Below are positions 22,268 to 24,534 of a stretch of 24,534 bases of DNA, one piece after another. Both the position numbers and the translations under genes were made by a program. The notes under the pieces were generated by a model that was not told the DNA's origin, made no database searches, and saw only the letters and a list, made by a program, of their open reading frames with translations. Location: the IMG/VR virus record IMGVR_UViG_3300023210_000211, positions 1 to 24,534 of that record, one strand, 5' to 3'. Within the stretch, counting starts at the first letter, position 1; each line of letters begins with the position of its first letter. Origin of the DNA: a virus.

Positions 22268-23119
22268 TTAATATACATGTAAAAGTAAGCCGTTAATATC
22301 GCTGAGGTCTCCAGACTTAACCACAGCAGATACGCTGTCTATTATAAAAGAGGCTGCTGCGCCTCCCTTTGTTGATATGTAAAGCTCTCCTGTTGCTATG
22401 GTCAAAGGAAAACCTGACATTCCCGCTGATGTGATCTCATATGAGTTGGCCCCACCATCAGAAACAACTACTGTGCCAGATGTCAAGGTATCGACATTCA
22501 ACATCATATTGTAATCTTCATTCGCAAGGGCTTGCTTGATACTGAAGACTGTCCCGCCACTATCGAACTTAACTAGACCCTGGTTCGGATCATAGCAAGT
22601 GTGTTCTGTTGCGGTTCTGGTCCCAACCTCCGTCCAATTATCAAGAGTTAGAGTCTTTAAAGATATGCCACCTAAAACTATAGTGGTAAGATCCGTACCC
22701 TTGGCCCTTAAGGCAAAATCTGTCGGGCTGGATCCAGTGTTACAATCATAAAGAATGTCAGTGCTTGGAAACTCGTTTATTGCCTGCTTGGAAGGGAAAA
22801 AGGTATCTCTGACTTCACAGTTGCTTGATTGGTTGTACTCAAGGATCTCAACAGTAACCATACATGATTGATACGCAGGGACTGGTTCGTCATTAGTAGA
22901 CAAGTTGCCTGCGGCCGTACCGTTATGTGTGGCGGTGCTGCCTGAGATACTCCATGGTGCTTGTGTGGACCAGCCTGTTCCAGTATCAAAACCAGGATCA
23001 GTCGCCAATTCTGCGCTTGCTGTGGTCGATGTGAATTCAGGATTTGACAGTTCATTGGAAAGAGCCTGAGATAAACCCAAGGAAAGGAATAGAGCTGTTA
23101 ATATTAATCTCTTAATCAT
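22268..23119 (-). CDS. Secreted-type protein with a carbohydrate-binding-like module
   Basis: The protein has 283 residues. The N-terminus MIKRLILTALFLSLGLSQAL is a signal peptide with cleavage near ALS or SQA. Residues 35-100 (ELATDPGFDTGTGWSTQAPW, SISGSTATHNGTAAGNLS) match the galactose-binding-like module often seen in phage structural proteins (N-G-D-F...G-W...W-x-I-x-G-G-x-A). A second similar half follows (TDFALRAKGTDLTTIVLGGI, TLDNWTEVGT), then a beta region (GTVVVSDGGANSYEITSAGM, GELYISTKGGAAASFIIDSV). The start lies 8 bases inside the 3' end of the terminase gene. AAGGA is 11 bases upstream, weaker than its neighbours. A glycan-binding decoration or host-surface protein is the best guess. 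Confidence 0.7.
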   Translation of the reverse strand: MIKRLILTALFLSLGLSQALSNELSNPEFTSTTASAELATDPGFDTGTGWSTQAPWSISGSTATHNGTAAGNLSTNDEPVPAYQSCMVTVEILEYNQSSNCEVRDTFFPSKQAINEFPSTDILYDCNTGSSPTDFALRAKGTDLTTIVLGGISLKTLTLDNWTEVGTRTATEHTCYDPNQGLVKFDSGGTVFSIKQALANEDYNMMLNVDTLTSGTVVVSDGGANSYEITSAGMSGFPLTIATGELYISTKGGAAASFIIDSVSAVVKSGDLSDINGLLLHVY

Positions 23120-24534
23120 CTAGTTTTCCGTCCTTCCATATCTTGAGCCACCCGTCATCAGTCGGATTGACTCGTTCTGGTGGGCCTTCAAGAAAAATGT
23201 CTGCTTGTACTGCGCAACCGCCCGCGATGGTGCAGTCATCATGTTTGCCATCCTCATGGCCCAGTTTGCCATCTTCATGCTTGATGAAGGTGGAGCACTC
23301 ATCCAGGAGAATGGCACAATATACCGTGCCTGTTGTAGCTCTAAACCAGTTTTTAAGGTCGCCTGCAAGTACATGTTTACTCTGGTGTGTAGTGTTCCAG
23401 CCAAATTTCTTAGTTAATCCTGCCCCAATTTGATCAGGTATGACACTAATATACTGATTTGATTCAAGTTCTGCAAGTCTTTTTATTGTGGTCTGACCTG
23501 CCCCTGTCCTTTCAGCACATATAAGCGCGTTTTCATAGTATAATGATAAATTACTCAGCATATCGGCCCAACTATGAGCATCAACCCTATTTGACCTTAA
23601 TCGTGCTATAGGTTCATGTAATAACCTATCGTAGACATAGGCAACAGACCAATCCTGGCCAAGCCCCTCTGATATATCGGAGCCTATGCAGTATCTTTTA
23701 GTCCAGTATGTGGAATCCCACCCATCAACCAGCCAGTAAGGGAATCGCCACACCTCAAGTATACCTCTGTCTGATTGCACAAATTCAAGCTCTTTATGCC
23801 TATTCAGCTCCACCATGCCCCTTATGCCATCCATGGTGTAAACATGACGCTTAAGTGTGTTTGTGAAGTATGAGCCTCCTGTAGTGCTTACGGCCTCTTG
23901 CTCTGTCTCTGGATATTGTTCGCTGAACTCCTCCTCATCCATACCGCCCATCAGCTGAATGTCTTTGAAATTCTCTGGCCTTCCTGGTCGGTCCCACCAT
24001 GGCATGAAGATTCGTTTAAAGTCATTTAATCCCTTCATAGAATCTGTGTATATCTGCCTTGTCCAAGACCACCCTGGAGCGGTCTTGATCGAATTGGAGA
24101 TCACTATAAACCTACCACTAGCCGCATCGACACCAGGCTTTGAGGCTGAGTATATGGCCTTTATGTGGGGATTCCAACAGGTTTCATCAAGTATTACAAG
24201 GTCAGGGGTTTTAGACTGTGCACCTGCCTCTGTAGTGGCAAGGGATTTTATAGTGGAGTTTCCGCCCTTATGGTAAAATACAATCTGCTCAGTGTTCTGC
24301 TTCACGATCTTTGGGGCTAACCACTCAGGCAACCTTGACATGATAAAAACACACCTATCAACAAACTCAACAGCCCAATCACCCTTGGCACTCATTACGA
24401 TGACCAGCTTCATAGGGTGAGTCATGCACCACCACACTGTATAGGCCGCACAGATCCAGGTCATGCCAAGCTGTCGAGCCTTGAGCATGATAAGCCGCTT
24501 TGCACTGAAGATCTCAGGAACAACCCTTAGCTGT
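23112..24534 (-). CDS. terL: Terminase large subunit (5' partial, start outside window)
   Basis: About 473 codons are visible and the frame stays open to the right edge (reading Q-L-R-V-V-P-E-I-F-S-A-K-R before the first internal ATG), so the N-terminus is missing. The ATPase part has the terminase Walker A variant LKARQLGMTW, Walker B LVILDE (after TPD) and the coupling motif VISNS. The nuclease part has the RNase-H-like acidic positions YCIGSDISEGLGQDWSVAYV, NALICAERTGAG and HEDGKHDDCTIAGG. TerL pumps DNA into the procapsid and cuts the concatemer at the portal. It is the first late gene in view; a small-subunit gene is expected just beyond the window. Its stop overlaps the next gene by 8 bases. 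Confidence 0.9.
   Translation of the reverse strand, partial: QLRVVPEIFSAKRLIMLKARQLGMTWICAAYTVWWCMTHPMKLVIVMSAKGDWAVEFVDRCVFIMSRLPEWLAPKIVKQNTEQIVFYHKGGNSTIKSLATTEAGAQSKTPDLVILDETCWNPHIKAIYSASKPGVDAASGRFIVISNSIKTAPGWSWTRQIYTDSMKGLNDFKRIFMPWWDRPGRPENFKDIQLMGGMDEEEFSEQYPETEQEAVSTTGGSYFTNTLKRHVYTMDGIRGMVELNRHKELEFVQSDRGILEVWRFPYWLVDGWDSTYWTKRYCIGSDISEGLGQDWSVAYVYDRLLHEPIARLRSNRVDAHSWADMLSNLSLYYENALICAERTGAGQTTIKRLAELESNQYISVIPDQIGAGLTKKFGWNTTHQSKHVLAGDLKNWFRATTGTVYCAILLDECSTFIKHEDGKLGHEDGKHDDCTIAGGCAVQADIFLEGPPERVNPTDDGWLKIWKDGKLDD

Overview
The window is a piece of a tailed double-stranded DNA bacteriophage (Caudoviricetes) with a short-tailed, P22-like virion plan. It holds a complete head, connector, ejection-protein, tailspike and lysis gene series, and no tape measure, tail tube or sheath gene. 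The host is most likely a Gram-negative bacterium: several products carry Sec signal peptides, one has a clear lipoprotein signal, and the lysis cluster ends in a possible spanin pair. I cannot name the host or an exact phage relative. No integrase, repressor, tRNA, CRISPR array or insertion sequence was seen.

Layout. Positions 1-2001 (plus strand) are the end of an early/DNA-metabolism operon: the tail of an unidentified protein, a small coiled-coil protein, a Gp157-family protein and, after a 169-base structured leader, a two-domain polynucleotide kinase/HAD phosphatase. Positions 2002-2144 are a hairpin-rich gap where the two operons converge. Everything from 24534 down to 2145 is on the minus strand and is packed tightly, often with 1-8 base overlaps. 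In transcription order it encodes: terminase large subunit (start lies outside the window), two secreted-type beta proteins, a small CxxC protein, P22-type portal, a small basic protein, acidic scaffold, DUF4043/N4-gp56-type major capsid protein, an unidentified head-region protein, a three-repeat protein, and a secreted-type beta protein. A strong intrinsic terminator follows. Then come a head-tail adaptor, a 1060-residue beta-propeller/LamG tail-hub candidate, three probable ejection proteins, a beta-helix tailspike, and a lysis/host-exit cluster (DUF5675, two small envelope proteins, a permuted NlpC/P60-like hydrolase and a coiled-coil/membrane protein).

How it fits together. Terminase, portal, scaffold and capsid build and fill the head. 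The adaptor and hub close the portal. The three alanine/glycine-rich proteins resemble in size, order and composition the P22 gp7/gp20/gp16 ejection set. The tailspike supplies receptor recognition. The terminator at about 14.7 kb should make the head genes more abundant than the tail genes.

The most unusual observation is that five proteins encoded inside the virion gene series, including the tailspike and the putative tail hub, begin with canonical Sec signal peptides, three of them directly behind strong ribosome binding sites. Virion proteins of tailed phages normally assemble in the cytoplasm, so this suggests either envelope-side assembly or display, or retained hydrophobic N-termini. 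Second-tier items are two intergenic structured regions that share an AGGATAAA-type loop motif, a hairpin array after the capsid gene, and a LamG domain plus a duplicated beta-sandwich in the hub.
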